The position numbers and the translations under genes were made by a program. The notes below the pieces were generated by a model. It was not told the DNA's origin and did not search any database. It saw only the letters and a program-made list of their open reading frames with translations. This document shows, piece after piece, positions 43,949-52,436 of a DNA stretch of 61,341 nt. Location of the stretch: the NCBI GenBank assembly GCA_902801425.1, contig CADCIQ010000029.1, positions 1 to 61,341 of the forward strand, in the 5' to 3' direction. This stretch comes from an uncultured Bacteroidales bacterium (GTDB lineage Bacteria > Bacteroidota > Bacteroidia > Bacteroidales > Bacteroidaceae). Positions within the stretch are counted from its first letter, which is position 1, and the number at the start of each line of letters is the position of its first letter.

Positions 43949-45586
43949 ATGAAAAGAATATCAATCATCCTAATAACGATATTATCAGTATTGACCCTAA
44001 ATGCCCAGGCATTACAAGAGACTGACACCAAGAAGGTTAACATGATTCAGTTCTTCCAGTATCTTCAGGGTATAAAAGACAAGGAGGCAGTACTGAAATA
44101 TATCACCGCAATGGCATACATCGAGAATCTGTATGTAGATTCCGTGGATACCCAGAAGATAACGGAAGCAAGCCTGAAAGGTATGCTTGAAAAGCTGGAT
44201 CCCCATTCCACATACGCCACCCCAAAGGAGGTTAAGGATTTCAAGGAGCCATTAGACGGCGCTTTCGATGGTATTGGTGTACAATTCAACATTCTTGAGG
44301 ACACTCTTATTGTCATTCAGCCAGTAATCAAAGGTCCTTCAGAGAAGGTTGGCGTAATAGCAGGTGACCGCATCATAACGGTCAACGATACTGCCATTGC
44401 CGGCGTCAAGATGTCGAAAGAGGAGATAATGAAGCGTCTTCGCGGCCCAAAAGGCACAAAGGTCAAGCTCGGCATACTGAGAAGCGGTATCAAGGATGTG
44501 CTGTATTTCACCGTGACAAGAGACAAGATTCCTGTCAAGTCAATTGATGCGGTATATATGATCCGTCCGCAGATAGGCTATATCCGTATTGGCAGCTTCG
44601 GAGCTACTACATACTCAGAGTTCGTTGAGGGACTGAAAGAACTCAAGAAGAAAGGTATGCGCGACATAATTATCGACCTTGAGGACAATGGTGGTGGCTA
44701 TTTGCAGGCAGCCGTAGAGATTGCCAACGAGTTCCTTGCATCAAATGAGCTTATCGTATATACAAGAGGTAGGGTTATTCAGCGTCAGGAATTCAGGGCA
44801 AACGGTAATGGTATGATGCAGGACGGTAAGGTGGTAATTCTTACAAATGAGTTCACGGCATCAGCAGCCGAGATTGTCAGCGGAGCTATCCAGGATCAGG
44901 ACAGAGGTATTATCGTAGGTCGCAGGACATTCGGCAAGGGACTTGTGCAGAGACCTGTGGATCTTCCTGACGGAAGTATGATACGCCTGACCGTAGCCCA
45001 CTATTATACACCTTCCGGACGTTGCATCCAGAAACCTTACAAGAAAGGCGAGAAGGAGGCATACGCCCATGATCTTGACAACCGCTTCAAGCGTGGTGAA
45101 TTTACCAATGCCGACAGCATACACTTTGCAGACTCTCTTAAGTTCGAGACTCTGAAGAAGCAACGTACCGTGTATGGTGGTGGTGGCATTATGCCTGACC
45201 ACTTCGTGCCTTTGGACACAACTCGCTATACGGCATTCCATAAGCAGCTGGCAGCCAAGCAGATTATCCTCAATTCCAATCTGAAGTACATGGACAAGAA
45301 CCGTGCACAACTCAAGAAGCAATACCGCACATTTGAAGATTTCAATGAGAAGTATCAGGTTCCTGAGAGCTACATAAACAGCATATTTGAGGACGGAAAG
45401 AAAAATAAGATTGAGCCAAAGGACGAAAAGGAGAAGGAAAAGACCCTTGAATATCTCCGTCCGCAGCTCAAGGCACTCATAGCAAGAGACCTATGGGATC
45501 TTACGGAGTACTTCCGCATCTGGAATGAAAACAGCGATATAATCCAGAAAGCGCTGGAAGTTCTGGAAACAAGCCCTGCAAAATAA
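43949..45586 (+). CDS. S41-family C-terminal processing peptidase
   Basis: 545 residues. Signal peptide ends LNAQ. The N-terminal helical part (about 20-85) is followed by a PDZ domain (about 90-180, GIGVQFNILEDTLIV and GVIAGDRIITVNDT), then the S41 core with catalytic Ser305 (TASAAEIV) and Lys330 (FGKGLVQ), 25 residues apart as normal for the family. The C-terminal extension (about 400-545) is Lys-rich and helical. It would trim or degrade periplasmic proteins by their C-termini. Stands between GC-rich hairpin and acpP. Confidence 0.93.
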   Translation: MKRISIILITILSVLTLNAQALQETDTKKVNMIQFFQYLQGIKDKEAVLKYITAMAYIENLYVDSVDTQKITEASLKGMLEKLDPHSTYATPKEVKDFKEPLDGAFDGIGVQFNILEDTLIVIQPVIKGPSEKVGVIAGDRIITVNDTAIAGVKMSKEEIMKRLRGPKGTKVKLGILRSGIKDVLYFTVTRDKIPVKSIDAVYMIRPQIGYIRIGSFGATTYSEFVEGLKELKKKGMRDIIIDLEDNGGGYLQAAVEIANEFLASNELIVYTRGRVIQRQEFRANGNGMMQDGKVVILTNEFTASAAEIVSGAIQDQDRGIIVGRRTFGKGLVQRPVDLPDGSMIRLTVAHYYTPSGRCIQKPYKKGEKEAYAHDLDNRFKRGEFTNADSIHFADSLKFETLKKQRTVYGGGGIMPDHFVPLDTTRYTAFHKQLAAKQIILNSNLKYMDKNRAQLKKQYRTFEDFNEKYQVPESYINSIFEDGKKNKIEPKDEKEKEKTLEYLRPQLKALIARDLWDLTEYFRIWNENSDIIQKALEVLETSPAK

Positions 45587-45912
45587 AGCACATGTTTTTG
45601 AATTTTCAAATGCAAAAATACCCAGTTTTGGCGAAATTTATGCACATAATATAGGGTTTTGAGCATTAAAAAGTACTTTTTTTTCAAAAATATTTGCTTA
45701 TGTGCAGAAAAGTTTGTTACTTTGCACTCGCAAATTGAAAAACGTGCGCCAGTTTCATGAACTGACACACACTATTTGCCACGTGCGAAGAAGCACTCGC
45801 AAATTGGAAAACGTGCGCCAAACTTTTAGGATTGACACGCATTGTTTGCCCCTAAATCAATAGGTAATAAAAACTCGAATAGAATATTAATTAACAAACA
45901 TTTTTTACAATT
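45587..45912 (+). promoter_or_regulatory. acpP promoter and duplicated leader
   Basis: -33 TTTG at 45693-45696, 20 bp spacer, TTACTTTG at 45717-45724. The leader carries two tandem copies of a roughly 68-bp unit beginning GCACTCGCAAATTG (45725 and 45793), each with AAACGTGCGCCA and GACACxCA. The first unit begins exactly at the end of the -7 box. The 5' part 45587-45690 is A/T-rich with nothing recognised. Confidence 0.6.
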
Positions 45913-46149
45913 ATGTCAGAAATTAAAGAAAAGGTTGTTGCCATCATCGTTGATAAGCTTGGTGTAGATGCAGCAGAAGTAAAGGATGAGGCATCTTTCA
46001 CAAATGACCTCGGTGCAGATTCTCTCGATACAGTAGAGCTCATCATGGAGCTTGAGAAGGAGTTCGGTGTTACTATTCCTGATTCAGACGCTGAGAAGAT
46101 TCAGACTGTAGGCGACGCTATCGCATATATCGAGAACGCTGGCAAGTAA
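45913..46149 (+). CDS. acpP: Acyl carrier protein
   Basis: 78 residues, acidic, the standard size. Ser37 in [10 protein letters not shown] is the 4'-phosphopantetheine site. It carries growing acyl chains in type II fatty-acid synthesis in the cytoplasm and feeds FabF, encoded next. It has its own strong promoter with a long duplicated leader and its own terminator (46196-46243), so it can be expressed far above fabF, as usual for this abundant protein. Confidence 0.97.
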   Translation: MSEIKEKVVAIIVDKLGVDAAEVKDEASFTNDLGADSLDTVELIMELEKEFGVTIPDSDAEKIQTVGDAIAYIENAGK

Positions 46150-46195
46150 TCGCAGATTGCTTTCATTGTTCAAGATTACATGATAGAACAACGGG

Positions 46196-46243
46196 TGATG
46201 GTTGGTCGATAAAACTCTTATCGCCCAATCATCATTTTTTTTT
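46196..46243 (+). terminator. Terminator after acpP
   Basis: TGATGGTTGG and the following bases pair with CCAATCATCA (17-bp stem with few mismatches, loop AACTC), followed by nine T. Confidence 0.8.
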
Positions 46244-46248
46244 AAGGC

Positions 46249-46407
46249 TACGGTCTCTCCCCCCGCTTTGCACATACTCCGATGTTATCAACATCGAACT
46301 TCTCACCGTAGAGAGGGAGCTGGAGAACCGACAGGCTAATAAAGAATAATAGAAATCCCTTTCTACTTCCGGCTCCCTCTCTACGGGAGAGGGCGGGGGG
46401 AGAGGCC
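46249..46407. repeat. Nested GC-rich inverted repeat between acpP and fabF
   Basis: Outer arms GGTCTCTCCCCCCGC (46252-46266) and GCGGGGGGAGAGGCC (46393-46407) are exact inverses. Inner arms CCGTAGAGAGGGAGC (46306-46320) and GGCTCCCTCTCTACGG (46370-46385) also pair. The right half recurs at 52380-52421. Confidence 0.82.
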
Positions 46408-46421
46408 ATAATTGATTTTAT

Positions 46422-47681
46422 ATGGAATTAAAAAGAGTAGTAGTAACCGGTCTTGGTGCCGTTACACCACTTGGACTTTCAGCTGAGGAGACTTGGAAGA
46501 ACCTGCTTGCCGGCGTTAGCGGTGCTGACACAATCAAGCAGTTCGATGCTTCTCGCTATAAGACCAACTTCGCTTGCGAGGTAAAGGACTTTGACGCATC
46601 AAAGTGGATTGACCGCAAGGAAGCTCGTAAGATGGATAAGTTCTGTCAGTTTGCCCTTGCAGCAGCTACAATGGCTATTGAGGACTCACAGATGGATCTT
46701 GAGACTATTGACAAGAACCGTGTAGGTGTGGTATATGGTGTTGGTATCGGCGGACTCAGAACTATGCAGGAAGAGCTCGAGTACTTCTCAGAGCATAAGG
46801 ATGCGCCTAAGTTCGGACCTTTCTTCATCCCTAAGATGATTGGTGACATCGCACCTGGTCATATCTCTATCAAGTACGGTTTCCACGGTCCTAACTATGC
46901 AACAACATCTGCATGTGCTTCTTCAAGCAACGCTCTTGCTGACGCATTTAACCTCATTCGTCTTGGTAAGGCTAACATCATCGTTAGCGGTGGTGCAGAG
47001 GCAGTAATCACAGACCCAGGTCTCGGTGGTTTCACATCTATGCATGCACTCTCTACACGTAATGATGAGCCACAGAAGGCAAGCCGTCCATTCTCAGCAA
47101 GCCGTGACGGTTTCGTAATGGGTGAGGGTTCTGCTTGTCTCATCCTTGAGGAACTTGAGCACGCTAAGGCTCGTGGCGCAAAGATCTACTGCGAAATGGT
47201 AGGTGCAGGTATGTCTGCTGATGCTTATCACATCACAGCTTCTCACCCAGAAGGTCTCGGTGCTAAGATCGTAATGTCAGAGGCTCTTGCTGATGCAGAG
47301 CTGAAGCCAGAGGATATCGACTATATCAACGTACACGGTACATCTACACCAGTAGGCGACATCTCTGAGGCTAAGGCTATCAAGGATCTCTTCGGAGAAT
47401 GGGCTTACAAGCTCAACATCTCTTCTACAAAGTCAATGACAGGTCACCTTCTCGGTGCAGCAGGTGCATTGGAGGCTATGGTCTGCGTTAAGTCTGTAGA
47501 GGAAGACATCATCCCTCCAACAATCAACCACGAGGATGGTGACGAGGATCCAGAGATTGACTACAACATGAACTTCACCTTCAACAAGGCACAGAAGCGT
47601 GAGGTGCGTGCTGCACTTAGCAACACTTTCGGTTTCGGAGGTCACAACGCGTGTGTTATATTCAAGAAGTATGCTGAATAA
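46422..47681 (+). CDS. fabF: 3-oxoacyl-[acyl-carrier-protein] synthase II
   Basis: 419 residues. Thiolase-fold condensing enzyme with catalytic triad Cys (TTSACASSSN, about 165), His (VHGTSTPVGD, about 305) and His (KSMTGHLLGAAG, about 342). Elongates acyl-ACP with malonyl-ACP in fatty-acid synthesis. GFGFGGHNACVIF-like end is present as NTFGFGGHNACVIF. No promoter was found in the acpP-fabF gap, so expression probably depends on read-through of the acpP terminator or on the repeat. Its last 11 bp overlap the rnc start. Confidence 0.97.
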   Translation: MELKRVVVTGLGAVTPLGLSAEETWKNLLAGVSGADTIKQFDASRYKTNFACEVKDFDASKWIDRKEARKMDKFCQFALAAATMAIEDSQMDLETIDKNRVGVVYGVGIGGLRTMQEELEYFSEHKDAPKFGPFFIPKMIGDIAPGHISIKYGFHGPNYATTSACASSSNALADAFNLIRLGKANIIVSGGAEAVITDPGLGGFTSMHALSTRNDEPQKASRPFSASRDGFVMGEGSACLILEELEHAKARGAKIYCEMVGAGMSADAYHITASHPEGLGAKIVMSEALADAELKPEDIDYINVHGTSTPVGDISEAKAIKDLFGEWAYKLNISSTKSMTGHLLGAAGALEAMVCVKSVEEDIIPPTINHEDGDEDPEIDYNMNFTFNKAQKREVRAALSNTFGFGGHNACVIFKKYAE

Positions 47682-48747
47682 TATAATAGACAGGATAAAG
47701 CTCCCATTCCGCAAGGATAAGGAGCTTTATCTTGCTTTGGAAGAAATAATCGGTTTCCTGCCACACAACATTTCCTACTACAAGCTCGCGCTCATGCACA
47801 AGAGCATTGGACATCGTGGTCCTATTGAGCCTGTAAAGGAATCAAAGAAGGGCAAGAAAGGTAAGGGGGAGCAGCCAAAAGGCAAGAAACTGAACAACGA
47901 GCGACTTGAGTTCCTCGGTGATGCAATTCTCGATGCAGTAGTCGGAGATATCGTCTATACCCATTTCCCTGGTAAGCCTGAAGGTTTCCTCACAAATACT
48001 CGTTCCAAGCTCGTTCAGCGCGAGACTCTCGGCAAACTTGCACAAGAAGTAGGTCTCAGCCGTCTAATCCTCTCATCCGGACGCTCTGCCAGCCACAACA
48101 GCTATATGGGTGGCAATGCTTTCGAAGCTCTTGTAGGAGCCATGTATCTCGACCGTGGCTACGACGCATGCATGAAGTTCATGCAAGAACGCATCCTCGG
48201 TCGATATATCAATATCGACAAAATGGCATACAAGGAAGTGAACTTCAAGTCGAAACTCATTGAATGGACGCAGAAGAACCGCATCCAGATGTCGTTCCGC
48301 CTTGAAGACCAGTCAAAGGATCAGAACGGATCTCCTACCTTCAAATACACAGTAGTGCTTGAGACTATCGACGGCTCAACAGGCGTGGGATTCAGTAAGA
48401 AGGAAAGCCAACAGCACGCTTGCGAGGATACATTGAAGCGACTGAAAAAGGACTCTGCATATCTTGACAGTATCTTTGCCGCAAAGACAGAGCGCACAAA
48501 AATGGAAGAAGAGCCTGTTCTAAATGTTCCAGACACAGAAGACAGGAAGGACGATTTCATTGTGATAAGCAGTCCAAGAGATATGGCTGAAGAGCATATA
48601 GAACATCTTGAGAACAGCATAGACAAGGAAATGGATTTGTCGGATGTTACGGCAGATCCCCAGGAGCCTACTCGTGAAGATATCATAGCTGCTGCTGAGG
48701 CAGAGGCGTATGAAGAAAACAACGTAAAAGAGCAAAACGGAAATTAA
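47671..48747 (+). CDS. rnc: Ribonuclease III with basic insert and acidic tail
   Basis: 358 residues from the ATG at 47671, which overlaps fabF by 11 bp and fits the family start (MLNNIIDRIKLPFRKDKEL). RNase III signature ERLEFLGDA at 77-85 and second catalytic helix GNAFEALVGAMYLDRG. The dsRNA-binding domain is about 193-262. Two additions: a Lys/Gly-rich insert (about 53-73) before the signature and a 95-residue acidic, low-complexity tail (about 264-358). Processes rRNA and structured RNA. Start upstream at 47599 is rejected because it lies within fabF. Confidence 0.93.
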   Translation: MLNNIIDRIKLPFRKDKELYLALEEIIGFLPHNISYYKLALMHKSIGHRGPIEPVKESKKGKKGKGEQPKGKKLNNERLEFLGDAILDAVVGDIVYTHFPGKPEGFLTNTRSKLVQRETLGKLAQEVGLSRLILSSGRSASHNSYMGGNAFEALVGAMYLDRGYDACMKFMQERILGRYINIDKMAYKEVNFKSKLIEWTQKNRIQMSFRLEDQSKDQNGSPTFKYTVVLETIDGSTGVGFSKKESQQHACEDTLKRLKKDSAYLDSIFAAKTERTKMEEEPVLNVPDTEDRKDDFIVISSPRDMAEEHIEHLENSIDKEMDLSDVTADPQEPTREDIIAAAEAEAYEENNVKEQNGN

Positions 48748-48750
48748 ATT

Positions 48751-49467
48751 ATGAAATTAGCATTAATAGGATACGGCAAAATGGGTAAGATGATCGAACA
48801 GATTGCCCTCAGCCGTGGTCATGAGATAGTAAGTATCATTGATATTGACAACCTTCAGGATTTCGAGAGCGAGGCTTTCGCTTCCGCAGAGGTTGCCATT
48901 GAGTTCACAAATCCAACAGTTGCCTATGGAAACTACCTCAAGGCCTGGAAAGCTGGCGTGAAGGTGGTAAGTGGCACTACTGCTTGGCTCAAGGATCATG
49001 GTGATGATGTTCGTAAGGCTTGTTCTGAGGAAGGTAAGACCCTTTTCTGGGCTTCAAACTTCAGCGTAGGCGTTGCCATCTTCTCTGCTGTGAACAAGTA
49101 TCTTGCGAAAATCATGAACGATTTTCCACAGTACGATGTTAACATGGTGGAGACACACCACGTTCACAAGCTCGATGCTCCAAGCGGTACAGCAATCACT
49201 CTCGCAGAGCAGATAGTAGAGCGTATTGACCGTAAGAGCAAGTGGGCTCTACATGAGACAGCACCTGATGTACTACGTATTGACGACGTACGCCGTGGCG
49301 AGGTTCCGGGAATCCACAGCATCAGCTACGACTCTCCTGCCGATATCATCACTATCACTCACGATGCACACTCTCGTCAGGGATTTGCTCTCGGTGCAGT
49401 TCTTGCAGCAGAATACACAGCAAAGCATCAGGGATTGCTGACTATCGATGATATGTTCAAGTTCTAA
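48751..49467 (+). CDS. dapB: 4-hydroxy-tetrahydrodipicolinate reductase
   Basis: 238 residues, shorter than the enteric enzyme but typical of this phylum. N-terminal Rossmann motif GYGKMGK (7-13); substrate motif ETHHVHKLDAPSGTA (about 131-145); family SNFSVGVAIF is present. Catalyses the NAD(P)H-dependent step of diaminopimelate and lysine synthesis, feeding peptidoglycan. Starts 3 bp after rnc and is followed by lepB, an arrangement seen in other Bacteroidales. Confidence 0.95.
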   Translation: MKLALIGYGKMGKMIEQIALSRGHEIVSIIDIDNLQDFESEAFASAEVAIEFTNPTVAYGNYLKAWKAGVKVVSGTTAWLKDHGDDVRKACSEEGKTLFWASNFSVGVAIFSAVNKYLAKIMNDFPQYDVNMVETHHVHKLDAPSGTAITLAEQIVERIDRKSKWALHETAPDVLRIDDVRRGEVPGIHSISYDSPADIITITHDAHSRQGFALGAVLAAEYTAKHQGLLTIDDMFKF

Positions 49468-49515
49468 TTAGAAATACTAGAATGTCTAGAGAATCTAGAA
49501 AATCTAGAGAATAAA
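49468..49515. repeat. 9-bp-period TCTAGA array between dapB and lepB
   Basis: Three units of the form TCTAGAGAA/TCTAGAAAA in tandem plus a partial one at 49478-49485. A local reiteration like the 7- and 11-bp arrays elsewhere. Confidence 0.6.
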
Positions 49516-50964
49516 ATGAAAAAGAAAAAAGAAAACATGAAGCTCCAGTGGACAAAGTTCATTGTCGTACTGGTGCTTTATCTCCTCTTTCTATTCTGGC
49601 TAAAGAGCTGGCTTGGACTGATTGTCATACCATTCATCTATGATGCCTATATCTCAAAAAAGATAAACTGGCAATGGTGGAAGGATGCAGAGTCTCCTGT
49701 AAGATTCATAATGTCATGGGTTGATGCCCTTGTATTCGCTCTTGTAGCGGTATATTTCATCAATCTTTTCTTCTTCCAGAACTATGTCATTCCATCAAGC
49801 TCACTTGAGAAATCATTGCTTACAGGCGACTACCTCTTCGTGAGCAAGGCAAGCTATGGTCCTCGTATTCCACAGACACCACTCACAGCACCTCTCACCC
49901 AGCACACTATGCCTTTGCTTGGATGCAAGTCATACATAGAGTGGCCTCAATGGGATTATCGCAGAGCACCGGGACTTGGTAAGGTAGAACTGAATGATAT
50001 CGTCGTATTCAACTATCCTGCCGGTGATACCGTTGTTAGCGAGCCACGCTGGCAGCCTAACGACTTCTACCAGATGGTATATGGCTACGGACAGCAGATT
50101 CTTCAGGAGCAAGGCATTAAGCCTAATCTCGACTCTCTGCCAGATATGCAGCTTCGCAAATATTATGAATTAGCATATAATGCTGGTCATAGATATATTG
50201 CAAGCAATCCTAATGAGTATGGTGAGATAATGAGCCGTCCTGCTGACCGTAGAGAGAACTATGTCAAGAGATGTGTAGGACTCCCAGGTCAGACTCTTCA
50301 GATCAAGAATCGCATCATCTATCTTGATGGTAAACCAAACAAGGAGCCAGAATGTGTTCAATACACATATCACGTAAAGGCTAACACACCAATCATGCAA
50401 TGGCCTGACGACCTTCTGAAAGAGCTTATGATCTCTCAGGAAGATCTCATCTCGCTCAATCAGTTTGGTTATATGCCTCTCACAAAACATGCAGCTGAGG
50501 TATTAAAGAGCCGTAAGGATCTTGTTAGTAGCATCAAGCTCAACACAGAGCAGGTTGTTGGAGATCTCTATCCTCTCAATGCTCGCTATGGCTGGACACG
50601 CGATAACTATGGTCCTATCTGGATTCCTAAGAAAGGCGAGAGCGTGAAGCTCACACTCAAGAACCTCCCTATCTATGAGCGCCCAATCAAGGTGTATGAG
50701 GGCAACGACCTTCAGGTTAATGACAAGGGAGAGATTCTTATCAACGGTAAGGTTGCTACATCCTATACATTCAAGATGGACTACTACTGGATGCAGGGTG
50801 ATAACCGCCACAATTCAGCAGACTCACGCTATTGGGGCTTCGTACCAGAAGATCACATCGTAGGTAAGCCTATATTCATCTGGTGGTCAAGCGACCCTGA
50901 CCGTGGTGGTTTTGGTGGAATCAGGTGGAATAGACTCTTCACATTTGTAAAGAACTATAACTAA
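49516..50964 (+). CDS. lepB: Signal peptidase I (large variant)
   Basis: 482 residues, long for the family. Two N-terminal membrane segments (about 12-45 and 65-88), catalytic Ser96 (VIPSSSLEKSL) and Lys251 (NYVKRCVGLPGQ), and the box E/D stretch GDNRHNSADSRYWGFVPEDH near the C-terminus. About 100 residues are inserted between Ser and Lys and another block after, as in other Bacteroidales. Removes signal peptides at the inner membrane. The ninth-codon ATG (49537) is an alternative start. Followed by the carboxypeptidase gene after 5 bp. Confidence 0.95.
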   Translation: MKKKKENMKLQWTKFIVVLVLYLLFLFWLKSWLGLIVIPFIYDAYISKKINWQWWKDAESPVRFIMSWVDALVFALVAVYFINLFFFQNYVIPSSSLEKSLLTGDYLFVSKASYGPRIPQTPLTAPLTQHTMPLLGCKSYIEWPQWDYRRAPGLGKVELNDIVVFNYPAGDTVVSEPRWQPNDFYQMVYGYGQQILQEQGIKPNLDSLPDMQLRKYYELAYNAGHRYIASNPNEYGEIMSRPADRRENYVKRCVGLPGQTLQIKNRIIYLDGKPNKEPECVQYTYHVKANTPIMQWPDDLLKELMISQEDLISLNQFGYMPLTKHAAEVLKSRKDLVSSIKLNTEQVVGDLYPLNARYGWTRDNYGPIWIPKKGESVKLTLKNLPIYERPIKVYEGNDLQVNDKGEILINGKVATSYTFKMDYYWMQGDNRHNSADSRYWGFVPEDHIVGKPIFIWWSSDPDRGGFGGIRWNRLFTFVKNYN

Positions 50965-50969
50965 GGACA

Positions 50970-52352
50970 TTGGCAAAGAAAGTAAAACTTAGATATGGAC
51001 GTATAGCCGCGGCACTTTGTGTGCTCGCGGTTATTGTTGCATTAATATATGCCGCTATTCAGGGGATAATATGGGGATTCAACTATCTTTTCCGTTCAGA
51101 AGAAGGTAACAACGAAAAACCCCAGACACCACAGATGGTGATAACTCCGGAAATGAGGGCTTGCGATACTATCATGGCAAGACGACTTGATAGTCTGATT
51201 AACATTCCTCAGACTCTTGACACTTCGCTCATTGCCATCAGCGTATATGATGTAACAACAGAATCGCAGGTGTACGAGTTTCATGCCGACCGAAGCATGG
51301 CTCCAGCCTCTTGCATGAAGGTGGCAACAGCCGTAGCCGCCCTCAAGACGCTCGGAATGGACTACCGCTATAACGTGTCACTACAGATAAGAGGTGAGAT
51401 GAAACGCGATACTCTTGTCGGTACTCTCCTTCTCGTGGCAGACGATGACCCTCTCTTCAATGATTTCACTCCTCTCGTAAGGAAGATGAAGAGCCGTGGT
51501 TTCAGGAACTTCCGAGGAAACATCATCCTTAACCTTGCCAGAGAAGACACGCTAAAGGCACATCCAACAGGTAAGACATGGGATATTCCTTACCACAAGG
51601 CTCCTCTTCTGATGAAGGGTAAGGAACGTATCACAAAGCAGTTTATGGCTACTCTTTCTGCTAATGGCATATCGTTCAAGAAAGACAATACCGTTAATTC
51701 CGCCAAGGCAAAGGGCAGATATGGCGATGGCAGATACCACTATGTAGCAAGGATTTCCCACGATATAAAGGAAATAATCACCCCTATGCTTATCAACAGC
51801 AGCAATGTAAAGGCTGATGCCCTTTTCTATCACCTTGACTGGAAGAAGGGCATTCTCCCCAATAAGCAAATGGCATGGGATAGCATACATCATACTGAGA
51901 GATTCTGGAATGAGATTCTTTCACCAGAAGACACCACCAAGTGCCTCTTTCCACGCCCTGTAAAACCACAACTTGCCTACAAGGATGGTTCAGGACTCTC
52001 GCCAGACAATCGTCTTACCGCCAACACGCTCGTGGATATGCTTCGCTATGCCTATAAAGATGAGGATCTGCGAAACTACTTCATAAATGAAGCCCTCGCC
52101 TCCCCTGCAAGTCCGAGAAGCGGCTCTCTGCTAACGCGAATGGCTCGTGCGGAATACAGGGATAGAATCTTCGTAAAGACTGGCACGCTCGTCACAAAGG
52201 GCGGCTCATCGCTCTCCGGCTATCTCGAAGGCTACGACGGTCATTGGTATATCTTCTCCATCATCCACGAGGACTCTCCAGTTGCAGATGCCAGAATATT
52301 CCAAGACAGACTCTGTAAGATGATGATGGGGAACAGAAAAATTAAAAATTAA
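50970..52352 (+). CDS. D-alanyl-D-alanine carboxypeptidase/endopeptidase, S13 (PBP4-type)
   Basis: 460 residues from a TTG start at 50970; no ATG offers the KKVKLRYGR positive N-terminus and the lepB stop is 5 bp upstream. One N-terminal membrane segment (about 12-40). Active-site motifs in order: SxxK as Ser114-Cys-Met-Lys117, SxN in NSSNVKAD, KTG in VKTGTLVTKGG. Hydrolyses the terminal D-Ala or cross-links of peptidoglycan in the periplasm. Cys inside SxxK is unusual but tolerated. Part of the dapB-lepB operon. Confidence 0.9.
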   Translation: MAKKVKLRYGRIAAALCVLAVIVALIYAAIQGIIWGFNYLFRSEEGNNEKPQTPQMVITPEMRACDTIMARRLDSLINIPQTLDTSLIAISVYDVTTESQVYEFHADRSMAPASCMKVATAVAALKTLGMDYRYNVSLQIRGEMKRDTLVGTLLLVADDDPLFNDFTPLVRKMKSRGFRNFRGNIILNLAREDTLKAHPTGKTWDIPYHKAPLLMKGKERITKQFMATLSANGISFKKDNTVNSAKAKGRYGDGRYHYVARISHDIKEIITPMLINSSNVKADALFYHLDWKKGILPNKQMAWDSIHHTERFWNEILSPEDTTKCLFPRPVKPQLAYKDGSGLSPDNRLTANTLVDMLRYAYKDEDLRNYFINEALASPASPRSGSLLTRMARAEYRDRIFVKTGTLVTKGGSSLSGYLEGYDGHWYIFSIIHEDSPVADARIFQDRLCKMMMGNRKIKN

Positions 52353-52379
52353 TAATTAATAATTAACATGCCTTTCGCA

Positions 52380-52421
52380 TTCCGGTTCCCTCCCTACGGG
52401 GGAGGGCGGGGGGAGAGGCCG
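52380..52421. repeat. Half-copy of the GC-rich repeat, upstream of the DUF3298 gene
   Basis: CCGGTTCCCTCCCTACGGGGGAG is not quoted in full; it matches the right half of 46249-46407 (GGGCGGGGGGAGAGGCC identical). Preceded by AATTAAT words (52341-52369) and CATGCCTTTCGC, which also occurs before the SGNH gene. Confidence 0.7.
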
Positions 52422-52436
52422 CATTAATATTCGCTT

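Noticed and set aside
47599-47670. Longer RNase III start inside fabF
   Set aside because: Family start matches the ATG at 47671; the extension would overlap fabF by 83 bp.
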